A stretch of DNA of 64,000 nucleotides from Trichomonas vaginalis G3 (taxonomy: Eukaryota > Parabasalia > Trichomonadida > Trichomonadidae): contig NC_067206.1 in the NCBI RefSeq assembly GCF_026262505.1, positions 33,433,896 to 33,497,895 of the forward strand, given 5' to 3'. The position numbers and the translations under genes were made by a program. The notes beneath the pieces were generated by a model, which did no database searches, was not told the origin of the DNA, and saw only the letters and a program-made list of their open reading frames with translations. Position 1 is the stretch's first letter. The number at the start of each line of letters is the position of its first letter. This document shows, piece after piece, positions 31,302 to 42,618 of the stretch.

Positions 31302-34300
31302 ATGCCACGTAAGCTACGTAAGAATATACGTAAGAGGAAGAGAGCATTGAAACATCCAATAGTAAGACTAACACCACAACAACAGTTGCAACAACAAATG
31401 CTGAATGACCCCACTATGTTGCAACAAATGTCAAGCAATCCTATGCTTTTAAACCGAGTTCTTGGTGCACAGAGTGGAGGTTTAAGAGCGGCACTTTTAG
31501 CGAAAATGGCAGGCTATGGTGGAGCTGCAGACGGAACAGCCTATAACCCTCAAAGTCAAATGAATTTGAGTTCACTCAAAAATCAAATATCAGATGTCAA
31601 AAAGTCAAACATAGACATACAGAAGCAAATAAGTGAAAACGAAAAGAAACTAGAATATGACAGACACACAAAGAAACTCAATGAGTTAAACGTAGAGAAA
31701 AAGAAGAAAGAAGAACAACTGAAAGAACTAAGTACAGAGGAATATGCGAAAAAAGTGTCAGAAAAAGCAGCAGAAGTAGCAAAAATGGAACAAGATGTTG
31801 TAAATTTGAAAAACCATACTACTCGATATAAAGTACTGAAAGATGAAGAAATAAAACAAAAAGCCCTGAAGACATATATGGATAGCGATGAGTATAAAAA
31901 AGAAGTTGAAGCAAATGTAAAGGCAGAAAAACTTTTACAGTTGCAAAACCAAACCGTACAGTATGAAAACTTAGCACAAGAAAGTAAAAATAACGACGCA
32001 GCCATGCAAAAGGCAATGAAAAGCGCAGAATATATAAAAGCTAACAATGACTGGTTAGATGCCCAAGCCAACGCTAAAGCAGCCCAGCTTATAGGGTCAA
32101 TAAGGACAAAAATACAAGCGGATGAAGACAGTTCAAATGAAGCTTTAACGAATGCTGACTTTAAAACGCCTTCGAAGCTCTTCATAGTAAGGTGAAACAA
32201 GTGAACGACTTCTCATCTGGAAAGAAACTGAAGTCTGAAGGTTTCGACAACGAGTTAAGAGAAGTAGCACAAAATATGACGAAAATAACAGATGCAGCAA
32301 CGAGACAGGCAGTTCAAAGTGCCTATGACGCCGTTAGAGCAACTGTTGTGGAAAGTCAAGAAAAAGAGTTACAACAGACCAAAACAGACCTAGTAAATGC
32401 TTTCTTAAGAACGAAAAGTCAGGTAGGACATTACGCTGCAGATGGAACATATGTGCCAGCTGGTGGAACTTATATACCACCAAACCTTCCAAGAGAAGCA
32501 CCTGCACCAGGACTACCTAAAACATTTACATCGTCACATGGACACAGACACAGGCATGCACCAAAACCAACACAACAACCAACACAACAACCAGCACAAC
32601 AACCACCTCCACAACCAGCACAACAACCAGCACAGCAACCAACAGTTCAAAACCCTGCACAACAACAACCACAAACAGAGCAAGGACATAAAAGAAGTAG
32701 AGAACAAGGAAACCAAGAATTCTTAAAAATGCTTAAAGAAGAGTGTGGTTTCCCAGATAGTATTGACTTTAGTGACAGATATAAAGAAGCTATTAGAAAG
32801 TTCAAGGATGGAAATACTGACCCGGACCTATTTAGCTTTATGGCTCAGCACCAAAACGGATATAATCTCAAACCTGGAAAATACAAGCTCGCTAAGGGAT
32901 ATGATTTAATAGCATATCATCCAAATGACATGGATGAATTTACTCCGAGATATTTGATGTCAGAGCTAAATGACAATTCAACTTTCGTCATGAAACGCGT
33001 AAAAAATAGAGACGGAACGAAAGAACAAAAGCTTATGAATGCGGATGACGTAGATAGGGAAATTGTTGAAAACGGTCTCGGAATATATGAAATGCCAGCA
33101 GATGAGGTACAAGAAACTCCACAGGAAGAACTAGTTCAGATACAACCAGACATGGAAGAAATAGTTCAGCAACAACAGCTAGAAGAGCCTGAAGGAAACG
33201 AACAAGTCCCTCCTTTGGAAACTAACCTCACAGAACTAGATGAAGATTTGGAACAGCCGAAAATTCTTGACCCTCAACAAGAGTATGCGGAGAATATGGA
33301 ATCTTTCCAAGAGTCTAAGAAAAATTCGGCTGACATAGTAGAAGAATATCGAAAAATGTTCACCAACATACAAAAGACTCCAACATCAGATGAAAATATC
33401 CAGCATAGAATGGAAGAACTGAAAGAAAATGTACACAAATACAACAACCCTTTTTACTTACGAGCATTTAACGTTCAATCTTCGGATGAACTCGGTGAAA
33501 ATAAAAGGTTAAATTTCAAGAAAACATATAGAAATGAAACATTGTTTAAAGTTCATTCAGAACCTAACCAAGATGGAAACAAACCTACTTTTGTTTCTGC
33601 AGACGATGGAACTACAATGAGATGGGGTCATAAAGCTAACCCGGATAGGTGGTTCATAAACTTACAACCACAATTCCAAGAAGTTGTAGACGCAATGGAA
33701 GTCAATGGTGAACCAGATATAGCTGGTATTTTCAGCGCGGCTTTAATGCCATTGAAAGATATGAAAGATGCAGATATTTTGGACCAGTATGAAATGAACA
33801 TGGCTGATGGAAATATAACACCTGACGTTCTAAAACATTTATCTCAAAGAACTACACAGAACCATAGAGATGGTATATTTGGTGAAGAGTTTAGAAAGAA
33901 AGTTAGGGAGGGAGAAGGAAGAGAACCTATTGTACATGACCTTGCAAATGAAAGTTTACAAAATGTCATAAAAACTTACTTTGCAGACAATGAACCGAGA
34001 AGGGATGAATATTTAAGAAAACTCAAATGGACAGTACCAAATGAAATGTTAGTATTGAAAAACATGTTCCTTGACAAAATAAAACCAACTACAGAAATAA
34101 ATGACGCAAGACTGAAAGATTGGGTAAAAGCTTTCCCATTCACAAAAGATATTGTTGGTAACATGGAAAGAAAACCAGAATGGGCTACAAAAACATATAT
34201 TTGGAAACGAGCTTATTCCATATGGACAAGCTCTGTTTGAAGAGCTTGAACCGGAAAACTCAGGAAAGAGTCATGCAAAACAATACGCGAAGACTCAAAT

Positions 34301-34480
34301 ACAAACTATGGACAAACTCTTTCTAGGATATAGGTTACCTGAGATGGGCGACCAGAGCCCAAAGGCAAAAAAGGACATGGGAAATTTACAACATACTAGG
34401 TGAACATGAGGCAAAGATGCAACAACTTGAAGCAGAGGGCAAGTTACCAAAAGCGACACCAAAGAAGAAGGAAGAGTAGA
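31302..34480 (+). pseudogene. Large conserved Polinton structural-type protein, copy C
   Basis: The architecture matches copy A: basic N-terminus, coiled coil, Pro/Gln-rich hinge (here longer, with several QQPAQQP-type repeats), and conserved C-terminal half with AKGYDLIAYHPND and RWFINLQPQFQEV. Hinge length differs among the three copies, showing repeat expansion. It is upstream of and co-directional with the capsid gene. It looks broken about twice. Function unknown; virion core or scaffold is a guess from position. Confidence 0.6.
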
Positions 34481-34641
34481 ACAAAGTGAAAGTAGTGAAG
34501 AAGTAACTTCATCTAGTGAAAGTAGTGGCAATGAAGGAAAAAGAAGAGTTAAAACTCAGTCAGGAAGAAAGTAAAGCTTGGTCCGAGTGGGTTCTATTAT
34601 GACATATAAATCCAACTATTCTATATTTTTACTCATATGAA

Positions 34642-36252
34642 ATGTACGCCGCTCAGAATATAACGCCAACAGTTTTGGATGCCATGAACGGAAATGTTTC
34701 CGAATGGTATAACGAATGCGACAATGCCATTAGAAGGTCAGAAATAGTTCCTGGAACTTACGAATATACAACCTGCTGTTTCTTATGGAAACGTAGGTGA
34801 GTTTGGAGAAGGTTCTTCAACAACAGTAGATATTGCTTGCGACAGGTTTCATATTATTTCTATTGACAACTCATTCTTATACGTGGAACAAGACATTGAA
34901 ATAAAACCTTCTGCCAAGTTGTCTGACAAGAAAGGTTGCAATTGGAATTTTCTATGTCGGATACCAATATGCTCCAGAAGTTTTCATGGATATAAGATAT
35001 ATTCTAACTCTGACTTAGTTCAAACAGTAACATGGCAAACTATGAATGGTTCGCTTTGAGAAACTCAGTACAACCACAAGCTAGAGAACAAACAGACCAG
35101 TATGCAACTATTGAGAAAATAAGAAGACTTGACCCTAACGTTCCAGGAGTTTATGTTAACCTTTCTGAACAAACTGCAGCAGCAGTAACCAAAGTAAAAC
35201 TGAAACTTAGAGTTCCTTTGTCATCTTTCCTCATCTTCAGGTTTTTAAGATACTTGCCAAACTGGGCAGGAAAAATTTCTAGTGAACTTACTCCAAGCAA
35301 AAATAACTTAGTCATTGCACCAACACACAAGACCCATTCACTCTTACAGAAGTAGTGGGAACAAATAAAATGTCATTCGCCGACTTTTTGCAAAAACAAA
35401 GTTGACTTAGACTTTGGTTTCTCAAACCTCAACACTGAAGTAAACTATTATTTCAATGCTGCTGGAGATGCTTGGGACCCAGTTAAGTTCACATGCGAAA
35501 AATTTGAATGCAAGAGAATAGAAAGCAGACTTGCAGTCTATATGTTGGACCCAGATATTTCAAATGCTTTAGCTGCCAAATATATTGCAGTTCCACTTAT
35601 GTTCCCTATACACCAAATATCTGTCAAAGACTTTGCAGGTGAAGTTGGAAACCAAAGTGCTGACCCAGGTGCAAGAACAGATATTGCTTTGACAACTGCA
35701 ATGAAACATGCAGATACTATGTTTGTACTGTTCAGACGAACTATAAATGACTATTCTTGTTTCTACAACCCCGGTATTAAATATCATATAAACATAGATG
35801 GCAAATATTATCCAAGAGAAGAATATTCTACAGTTGAGGATATGAGGTCATACAACTTGACATTAGATGCTATGAACTTTAACAACAACTTCACAACAAC
35901 CATTAACCCTGAAATGCAAAGTTCTATTATGCCATATGTGAAAGTCTGGACTCATACAGGAGGTCAAAAAACTCAATATACAAATGGAGACCGTTCAAAC
36001 TTTTGGCTTGGCATTCCATTTGCTGACTCAGAAGACTTTATGGGTGGTATTTCAACTGTTGGTACAGTTCAAATACAATATACTGGTGACAGAGACGGTC
36101 CAGATGAATTGAAAGCAAAGAAGTTTACAAAACCAATAGCACTTTTCACGGAAGATGCTCTTTTGAAGATTCGTTCGATGAAACCTGCTGGGGCTCCTCA
36201 GATTGGCATAACGACAGCTTCCATCGAGCAGATTTTGGCAGCAGGTCAGTAA
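34642..36252 (+). pseudogene. Polinton major capsid protein, copy C
   Basis: The gene starts MYAAQNITPTVLDAMNGN. The best-preserved part is the last 236 residues (MLDPDISNALAAKY ... ITTASIEQILAAGQ), beta-rich with DGKYYPREEYSTVEDM and WTHTGGQKTQYTNGDRSN. Size, position next to the conserved large protein, and the beta-rich composition match double-jelly-roll major capsid proteins of Polintons and related viruses; structure was not tested. It looks broken in several places, fewer than copy A. Confidence 0.65.
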
Positions 36253-36565
36253 GTTGTTTCTTGAACTGACTTCTCTCCGTCAAATATTGACAGTACGCCA
36301 GTTTTGACATAATATTGTATTATAAACTTTCCTTTAGAAATATCTGTAAGTTTTGAAGTTATATTTTTGTCAACGTCAAGAACTTTCACCATTTCAGTTA
36401 TACCAACTTTCTTTGCTTTATGGAAATATTTTGGTTCAGCAAATATTGCTATTCTATAACATTTACCATTGTTTGTATAAAAGAACTATTCTGTCAATGT
36501 ATTTGTATTGTGTGTGTGTAAACTTTGTTCTGCTTCAATTCGAAGAGATACTCGAATACGTCCAT
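36146..36565 (-). pseudogene. Small conserved Polinton protein, copy C
   Basis: This is the counterpart of the minus-strand gene at 24211-24630, convergent with the capsid gene and head-to-head with the next plus-strand gene. It looks broken about once. Function unknown. Confidence 0.45.
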
Positions 36566-36583
36566 CTTTTTATTCTAAGTAAA

Positions 36584-37024
36584 ATGTCATTTCCGAAAAA
36601 TAGAAGCGTAAGTGTTTCAAAAGGTTTAATGGCGGTGGCAGATGTGAAGTTAAATTCACCAACTCAAACAAACAGTCAAAGTGTTGTTGTCAATGTCAAA
36701 GACAGAGATGTTGAAGTGGGGAAACCATACGAAGACGAAGATGGTATAACAATTGTTCCTGTAAAAGAACCAACATATCCTGAAGTTAGCAGAGACTTAA
36801 GTTCTGTTGCAGATATTCGAAACGACTACCAACAACTTAAAGACAAACTTCAAACTCAGGAGAAGATTTGTCAAGCTTTAGGTATAATGTTAAACTTGGT
36901 CGAACACAACCCTGTAAAAGTGAACTCATATGTCATTGCACCTCATGAAGTTTTGAAAGAACTATTGAAACTTTTGACAGAGGCAGACGATATAAACATC
37001 AAAGAAAATAGAACCCGACATTAG
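36584..37024 (+). CDS. Polinton protein of unknown function
   Basis: The ATG follows AAGTAAA. The protein starts MSFPKNRSVSVSKGLMAVAD, and a coiled-coil-like middle (DIRNDYQQLKDKLQTQEKI) precedes a helical end. Element A contains only its first ~40 codons before that element stops. The downstream 140 bases still look coding-like, so the gene may be broken about once. It is not recognised. Confidence 0.5.
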   Translation: MSFPKNRSVSVSKGLMAVADVKLNSPTQTNSQSVVVNVKDRDVEVGKPYEDEDGITIVPVKEPTYPEVSRDLSSVADIRNDYQQLKDKLQTQEKICQALGIMLNLVEHNPVKVNSYVIAPHEVLKELLKLLTEADDINIKENRTRH

Positions 37025-37169
37025 TTGCTGTGGTGTTTCATATAATGTCATTGACAAGATATACGTTATGAAAGGAGGTGAAACGTTGAACTTAAAATAT
37101 AGTTTCCCAGACGTTATAAAAATATTTGACGACCACAACATTTCATTAAAATTTATTTGCTAAGTAAAA

Positions 37170-37400
37170 ATGTCAAAACTTCTTGAAAGATGTTTGAAGA
37201 AAAATAATATAGACTTTATTTCATGTAAAGGACTTTACACACTTTTGAACGATATGAAAGACCCTGTTTTGTTTGTTCGTGTAGACAAAGGAAAGTTCTA
37301 TGTCTTTACAAAATATTTGAACTTCTTAGACAGAGAACTTCAAGAAACGCCATGTGAAAGTTTAGATGAAGTTCTTCTCCACTTTCAGAAAAACTTTTAA
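37170..37400 (+). CDS. Small Polinton protein, 76 residues
   Basis: The ATG follows AAGTAAAA, matching other starts in the element. Charged alpha/beta protein (MSKLLERCLKKNNIDF ... LLHFQKNF). It ends 10 bases before the next gene, so the two are probably expressed together. Family not recognised. Confidence 0.55.
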   Translation: MSKLLERCLKKNNIDFISCKGLYTLLNDMKDPVLFVRVDKGKFYVFTKYLNFLDRELQETPCESLDEVLLHFQKNF

Positions 37401-37410
37401 ATATATGTAA

Positions 37411-38203
37411 ATGGCAGAAGACATAGTGGTTTATACTATTACGACCAAAAACCCTGAGTCATATAATTCTATAACAACAAACTTACAAAGTCCTCAAGGA
37501 CGATATTGTAAACTAACCTTAAACACAATGACGACTAAAGCCTGTTTTGCTCTTTTGACACCAGAAGATTTTATTGTTGTGAATGGTAAAAAATACTCCT
37601 TTGAAGATACTTACTCAGATATACCACCAACAGGTTTTGTTGACTTATTTAATACTTTAAGTACGGGTGTAACATGTGCTGCAACTAGAGCAGGTTTCAT
37701 TATGTTTGGATGTCCGACTGAGTTTACTATAAACGATATGAGCTATAATACAAAACTTATATCTGGTTTTTACTACCAACAGTTTCCTATAACAGGAAAA
37801 GGTGTCATACAAGGAATGTCTATTCCATTGACTTTAAGCACACCAATCTTATATATTTGTTTCAAACTTAGGTTCAAAGTGTTATTCGAATGTCGACAGA
37901 AACTATTATGACCAAAAGATACTTATGCGTATAAACAATACTTTCTCTGCTGGTTTGCCTATTGTTCATTCGAATGCAGAATTTTCAACCTTAGTGAACT
38001 CAAACACTTTGGCAAGTATAACGTTGACATTAGTTGACGCAAACTTTGTTCCTGTAAAACTTTTATGTCCTATGTATTTGTCAATGACGGCAGAAAGTTT
38101 CGAATTGGAAGATGCAACTGGTGAAAGTATTGTATTACAAGAACAACTTCAACAACAAATAGCTCAAGAACAACAAATAGCTCAAGAACAAAGTCAAGAA
38201 TAA
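37411..38203 (+). pseudogene. Candidate minor capsid (penton-like) protein
   Basis: The gene begins MAEDIVVYTITTKNPESYNS. The sequence is beta-strand rich (FEDTYSDIPPTGFVDLFNTL; IPLTLSTPILYI; LASITLTLVDANFVPVKLL) and ends in a Gln-rich IAQEQQ tail. Beta-rich composition and position between capsid and helicase genes would suit a single-jelly-roll penton protein. That is inference; I cannot exclude another virion protein. It looks broken about once. Confidence 0.4.
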
Positions 38204-38231
38204 AAAAAATATTTTTTTTATTTTTATAAAA

Positions 38232-39467
38232 ATGTACAGAATAGATGTTTCAGATTTTTATGACTTCCAAGCATTCAGAAATATGTGTCCATTTAGAGAC
38301 TATAACAAAGCAGTCGAGAATTTGAAACGTTTAGTCATTTATGTTGACTCTGCCCCAGAATGTTATGTCATGAAAGAATGGGATGTTGTCTTTAACAAAC
38401 CAAGAGCAACAATAGTGTCTGAACAAGAATGTAGACAGAAACTTAAGAAAATAAAAGTTGTACAAGTTGGCATGAAGATGTTAGATGCTTGGGATATCTT
38501 ATTGTCAAAGTTAGAAGATTTTTCAGTTCGAGGTATAAAGTTCTATACACCTTCTCCAAACTTCTATTCTATCTTCACTGGATATAAATATGAACAAGTA
38601 GAATGGAAACACAGTATTATAGAAGCTTGGTTAGACCATGTCAAAGAAATTATATGCAATGGAAACGAAAGAGTCTATGAGTATATCTTATGTTGGTTTG
38701 CAAACATCTTACAACATCCAAGTGCTAAAAATGAAACTGCTCTCATTATAATTGGAAAACAAGGAACAGGTAAGAACACATTCTTTACAGATATCTTATG
38801 CAAACTATTAGAGGGCTATTCGAATCCGAATATGACAAACTTAGAAAACATCTGCGGTAAATTTAACTCCTCAATAGAGAATATGAAACTTATAGTTTGC
38901 AATGAACTTCAAAGTATAGATACAACAAAAGTTTTGAACTCAGATGCTTTGAAGAGTCTTATAACAGACAAAGTTGGAGTTGTTGAAAGAAAGTATAAAG
39001 ACCAAAGAGTTTGTGAAAATGTTGCAAACTTCATTATGGTTTCAAACAATGCTGTTCCGATGAAGTTAGAAAGTTCTGACAGAAGATATGTAGTTGTCAG
39101 AACGTCAGATTCTCATATGCAAGATACAGAATATTTTGACGACTTAGCAGAAACTTTGACATCTGACTTTTACAACCACTTGTTCTCATATTTCATGACA
39201 TTAGATATTTCAAAGTTCAATCCAAGACAAATTCCACATACCGAAGAAAGACAAACATTGTTAGAAGCAAACAAGAGTGTATATGAACTGTTCATAGATG
39301 AGACTAACTTTGTGTCATTAGATGAAAGGTCATTGTACGATTCGTATAAACAATATTGTCAAGAATATGGTTATATGGCAGCTTCTAAACGAACATTCTT
39401 GGCAAATGTCAAAAATCTTTTCGAAGTTCGGAATGGCGTATATACAAAGAAAATTTTTTCTGAGTAA
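38232..39467 (+). CDS. SF3 (D5-like) helicase
   Basis: The 411-residue protein has Walker A GKQGTGKNT (about 176-184), a Walker B-like segment LIVCNELQ, sensor-1 FIMVSNN and an arginine-finger type SSDRRYVVVR. Together these are characteristic of superfamily 3 / D5-N-like viral helicases. A winged-helix-like C-terminus (SLYDSYKQYCQEYGY) follows, as in D5-type proteins. The N-terminal ~150 residues do not show an obvious primase signature. It would unwind DNA during viral genome replication. In an element lacking its own polymerase B it is the only visible replication enzyme. The ATG follows TATAAAA. Confidence 0.88.
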   Translation: MYRIDVSDFYDFQAFRNMCPFRDYNKAVENLKRLVIYVDSAPECYVMKEWDVVFNKPRATIVSEQECRQKLKKIKVVQVGMKMLDAWDILLSKLEDFSVRGIKFYTPSPNFYSIFTGYKYEQVEWKHSIIEAWLDHVKEIICNGNERVYEYILCWFANILQHPSAKNETALIIIGKQGTGKNTFFTDILCKLLEGYSNPNMTNLENICGKFNSSIENMKLIVCNELQSIDTTKVLNSDALKSLITDKVGVVERKYKDQRVCENVANFIMVSNNAVPMKLESSDRRYVVVRTSDSHMQDTEYFDDLAETLTSDFYNHLFSYFMTLDISKFNPRQIPHTEERQTLLEANKSVYELFIDETNFVSLDERSLYDSYKQYCQEYGYMAASKRTFLANVKNLFEVRNGVYTKKIFSE

Positions 39468-39502
39468 ATTTTAAAAAAAATTTTTTTTATCCGATAGAAA
39501 AG

Positions 39503-39922
39503 ATGACGAAATATATTTCAGTAAATAAGTACATGACAGAAGTCAAAGAAGAACTAGACCCATTCACATATTTGAATGTTTACTTCTACCATTTTGAAAA
39601 GTCTTCATTCAGCAAAGTTTGGAACATCGAACCAGTTAAGTTTGCTATTGTGACTAAAAATGGTGCGAAATTTGAAGACTTAGACATAGAAGGTTTGTTA
39701 GCAGTCAAAGAAAATTTTGACAGAAGGTTCTCAAACCTTAAAGAAGGCAAAGCATACAAACTTGTTATACCTTATGAACCAAAGAAAGCAGACGACTATG
39801 AATATTATGAGTCTAAGATAGTTGAAGTTCAAGGTAAATTGGGTAAAAAGATTTTAGAGTCTAAGCCAGTGTTTACTCCTAAAGAGGAAGAGAACATTGA
39901 CATTGACCCAGAAATGTTCTAA
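39503..39922 (+). CDS. Helicase-linked small protein with acidic tail ending in Phe
   Basis: The protein has 139 residues: an alpha/beta body (FTYLNVYFYHFEKSSF; VKFAIVTKNGAKFEDLD) and an acidic tail EEENIDIDPEMF. Acidic C-termini ending in Phe are typical of single-strand DNA-binding proteins (bacterial SSB, phage T7 gp2.5). The gene stands 35 bases after the helicase. An SSB-like role is inference from tail and position only. Confidence 0.5.
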   Translation: MTKYISVNKYMTEVKEELDPFTYLNVYFYHFEKSSFSKVWNIEPVKFAIVTKNGAKFEDLDIEGLLAVKENFDRRFSNLKEGKAYKLVIPYEPKKADDYEYYESKIVEVQGKLGKKILESKPVFTPKEEENIDIDPEMF

Positions 39923-39937
39923 AATAAAATTTTATTT

Positions 39938-40387
39938 TTACATGTCAAATTTCTTTTTCTCTGGAACTGGTTCAGGTTCTTTCTTCTCTTCTACTTTCTT
40001 CTCTTTCTTTTCTCTCTTCTTCTTCTCTGGTGGAGTTATGTCAAATTTCTCCGAACCATATTTCTGTAAAAGTTCTTTGTCCTTTAATAGCTCTTCTATT
40101 CTGTTTCCTATTTCATCTTCAAGAACAGCGCATGTGTCTTCTTTGCATTCTAAGAACTTTTGTTGGACTTCATCTTTCCAAGAGGCGTCATCTCTGTCAA
40201 CAAGTCTGTCATTGACAAACTTAAAGACTTCTCTGCCTAATGTTTTATGGTTCTTGTCATATTCCCAGAAACAGAACTTTAGAACAAATTCACCTTTCTT
40301 GTTTACACTATGTAAGATTTTATGGTCGACAGATGTTTTGCTGTCAAAAAGTTTGTCTCGAATATAGATAGCGAAATCGCTAGACAT
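39938..40387 (-). CDS. Polinton protein with Lys/Glu-rich tail
   Basis: The protein has 149 residues. The N-terminal 100 are a compact charged domain (MSSDFAIYIRDKLFDS; EFVLKFCFWEYDKNHKT; GREVFKFVNDRLVD), and the tail is EKKKREKKEKKVEEKKEPEP. It is convergent with the preceding gene and divergent from the ATPase gene. Not recognised; a DNA- or RNA-binding tail is possible. Confidence 0.6.
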   Translation of the reverse strand: MSSDFAIYIRDKLFDSKTSVDHKILHSVNKKGEFVLKFCFWEYDKNHKTLGREVFKFVNDRLVDRDDASWKDEVQQKFLECKEDTCAVLEDEIGNRIEELLKDKELLQKYGSEKFDITPPEKKKREKKEKKVEEKKEPEPVPEKKKFDM

Positions 40388-40429
40388 TTCCTAAAAGATA
40401 AAATTTTTAATTTTTCTAAAAATATGTTA

Positions 40430-41301
40430 GAAAAAAAGTTTGCTGACATTGACAAAAAATTTGAGAATGTTTTAAACAAGAACAAGAGGAAGTTAGAAAA
40501 TGCTCAGATAAAAACCCATACATGACAAGTTCTTATTTGCTCAGAATGGTATAACAGGTCTAATTGCACCACCTGGGTCGGGTAAGACTTTCGCTTATCT
40601 TAAAATGGCTGCACAACAACAAGAACTAGATGAGAAGAACCCATTCTATGAGTTAGTTGTTATTTGTAGTACTTCTGGTCAATTTGACCAAAACCGTCAA
40701 TTCGTTCAAAGATATTATAAAGAAGTCTAAGTTAGTATGTATAAAGGATACTGAGTTGTTAGATTGGATAAAGAAGTACCAAAGAAGAGTTTTGAAGTAT
40801 AATGCTATAAATGAGTATATAAATTCTAAGTTCAAAGACCCAAATGAGGAAATGCAGAGAATATTAGAGAAGAAACACTTCAGAAACAAACAGAAAGAGA
40901 TAGAATACATTTCGAAGAAATTGCAATCTTACGATTGGAAGACATACCCTCATAGATGTCTTCTTATCTTAGATGACTTTGCTTCTCATCCTTTGTTAAA
41001 GAACAGAGAACAAGATATGTGTCGAATTCTTAAGAAACTTAGGCACTTTAACATTTCAGTTGTCATTTGTGTACAGACAGCCAAGAGTTTAAGTAAGGAT
41101 GTAAAGAGAATACTTACTGACATTGTACTTTTCCCCGGATTGTCCGAAGACGATTTCATGGAACTTATGAAAGAGTCCATGGCAGGTAAGTTTGACAGAC
41201 ATGAACTATGGGAGAAGTACAAAGTCATACAAGACCCTCATACTTCTTTCAGAATTCATATCTACGCAAACAAAGTTCAAATTGTAAAAAGTCAAGCGTA
41301 A
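40430..41301 (+). pseudogene. Genome-packaging ATPase (A32/FtsK-HerA type)
   Basis: A Walker A motif GLIAPPGSGKTF near 40560 and Walker B CLLILDDFAS near 40970 identify a P-loop ATPase. A sensor-like segment ISVVICVQTAKSLSKDVK follows, as in A32-type packaging ATPases of Polintons, adenovirus-like and nucleocytoplasmic viruses. It would pump DNA into capsids. It ends VKSQA. The same 3' tip sequence recurs at 41.69 and 43.50 kb. The gene looks broken about twice. Confidence 0.7.
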
Positions 41302-41394
41302 AAATGTAAGTGTTTTAGTCTTAGTCTGTTGTGGTTCTGCAGCTTTCGGTTCTTCTGGCTTTGGAAGACATTCAGGAAGAGGAACGTCAGTCAT

Positions 41395-41640
41395 CCGTTT
41401 GTGTCCTGTCGGATGGAAGAACTTTTTCTGTCGGATGGAAGAACTTTTTCTGTCGGAAGGAAAAACTTTTTCTGTTGGAAGGAAAAACTTTTTCTGTCGT
41501 TCGACCAAAAAGTTCTCAATTTTCGAAAATTTGAATGGTTTACGGACGAACAACAGGAAAAATTTTTCCAGTTGTCGGGAAATTTTTTTCCTGTTGTCGG
41601 GAAATTTTTTTCTTGTCGGATGGAAGGACTCGGAATGCCA
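41395..41640. repeat. ~23-bp degenerate tandem repeats
   Basis: Repeats of CTGTCGGATGGAAGAACTTT, drifting to CTGTTGGAAGGAAAAAC and then to AGTTGTCGGGAAATTTTTTT. They give long open frames on both strands that are by-products of the repeat. No gene is called here. A few codons near 41300-41395 (minus strand, MTDVPLPECLPKPEEP) could be a coding fragment. Confidence 0.7.
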
Positions 41641-41719
41641 GAAGGATTTGACAAGCCAATTTACCATCTAGAGCTACCTGAGCCATCTTTGGTGTCAAGC
41701 GTAAAAATAAATGGTTCAT

Positions 41720-42499
41720 CTACCCTGCTTGTTTGAAGTTGTCAAAATACTCTGTTATTTTTTCCTTCAGTAGCGGTAAGTCTTCTTTGAAGGTAAAAAT
41801 TGTACAACCTTTAATATCATAGTGTGTTTGAGGTAACGTATCTTGAACTATTTGTTTCACATCTTCATTTGGTGTCATTGAAATCGGTAAGTTTTCGCGA
41901 TAGAACCAATTTCTGTCAGATTTGTAAATCTTAGCAAGGTCGTAAAAGCTTTTGTTGTTTCTTCTGACTAAATGCAACATAACCATATCTCTGTCTTCTT
42001 CATTTTCCATCTCTTCAGTATAAATCATATACTTATAGTTCTTTTCCTTTCCTTTTGGTACCGAACGTGGTATTCTTTTCTGAAGGCTTTTGTCTTCTTT
42101 CATCATATCTTCTCTCTGCTTTGTACAAAGTTCGTCAAGTAGCATAAGTATGTAGATTGCATAACGAGGTGAAGCCCACATTGCTATTGAACTAACTAGG
42201 AACTTATGAACATATATACCTTTTAGATGTGATGGTAAGTTTTGTCTGTCTTGGTACATCTTTTTAAGTTCTACATGTTCAAACTCACTGAGGAGTTCAT
42301 GAGTGCTATTTAATTCAAACCAGTCTTGTGGTTTCTTAGTATCTGGAGCAAAACATGCTGTCAAAATACTTTGCATTTGGTACATGTCGTCTTTGACCGA
42401 ACGAATGAGACGTAACTGTTTGTTAAACTGAACCCACTCATATTCTTCATTTATAGCTTCATGAACGATAGCAGTTGTTGTGTTCTCTGTTGTTGTCAT
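41720..42499 (-). CDS. KilA-N domain protein
   Basis: The start is the ATG at 42499 (MTTTENTTTAIVHEA); the frame is open further upstream only through a TTG. The segment LKGIYVHKFLVSSIAMWASP followed by RYAIYILMLLDEL is the KilA-N signature (G.YVHP.L...IA.WASP.FA). The middle has GKEKNYKYMIYTEEME, and the C-terminal half (SFYDLAKIYKSDRNW) is less clear. KilA-N proteins in large DNA viruses and phages are DNA-binding regulators. It shares its 30-bp upstream leader with the second KilA-N-like gene at 44.1 kb. About 260 residues, intact. Confidence 0.75.
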   Translation of the reverse strand: MTTTENTTTAIVHEAINEEYEWVQFNKQLRLIRSVKDDMYQMQSILTACFAPDTKKPQDWFELNSTHELLSEFEHVELKKMYQDRQNLPSHLKGIYVHKFLVSSIAMWASPRYAIYILMLLDELCTKQREDMMKEDKSLQKRIPRSVPKGKEKNYKYMIYTEEMENEEDRDMVMLHLVRRNNKSFYDLAKIYKSDRNWFYRENLPISMTPNEDVKQIVQDTLPQTHYDIKGCTIFTFKEDLPLLKEKITEYFDNFKQAG

Positions 42500-42618
42500 A
42501 TCTGTTCTTACATACAAAATAAAAAAAATATTTTTTTAAAAATTAGCGTTATTTTTTTTAAGTTTGGTCATCCTTCACTATATGACAAATATACTATATT
42601 TTACTTAAAAATATGCAA

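Noticed and set aside
31583-32200. Minus-strand Ser/Phe-rich frame opposite the large conserved protein
   Set aside because: Mirror of the Lys/Glu coiled coil; also present opposite the other copies, without motifs.
41206-41736. Frames on both strands with repeated FFCRKEKLF / RKSSSIRQ segments
   Set aside because: Products of the ~23-bp repeats after the ATPase gene; low complexity.
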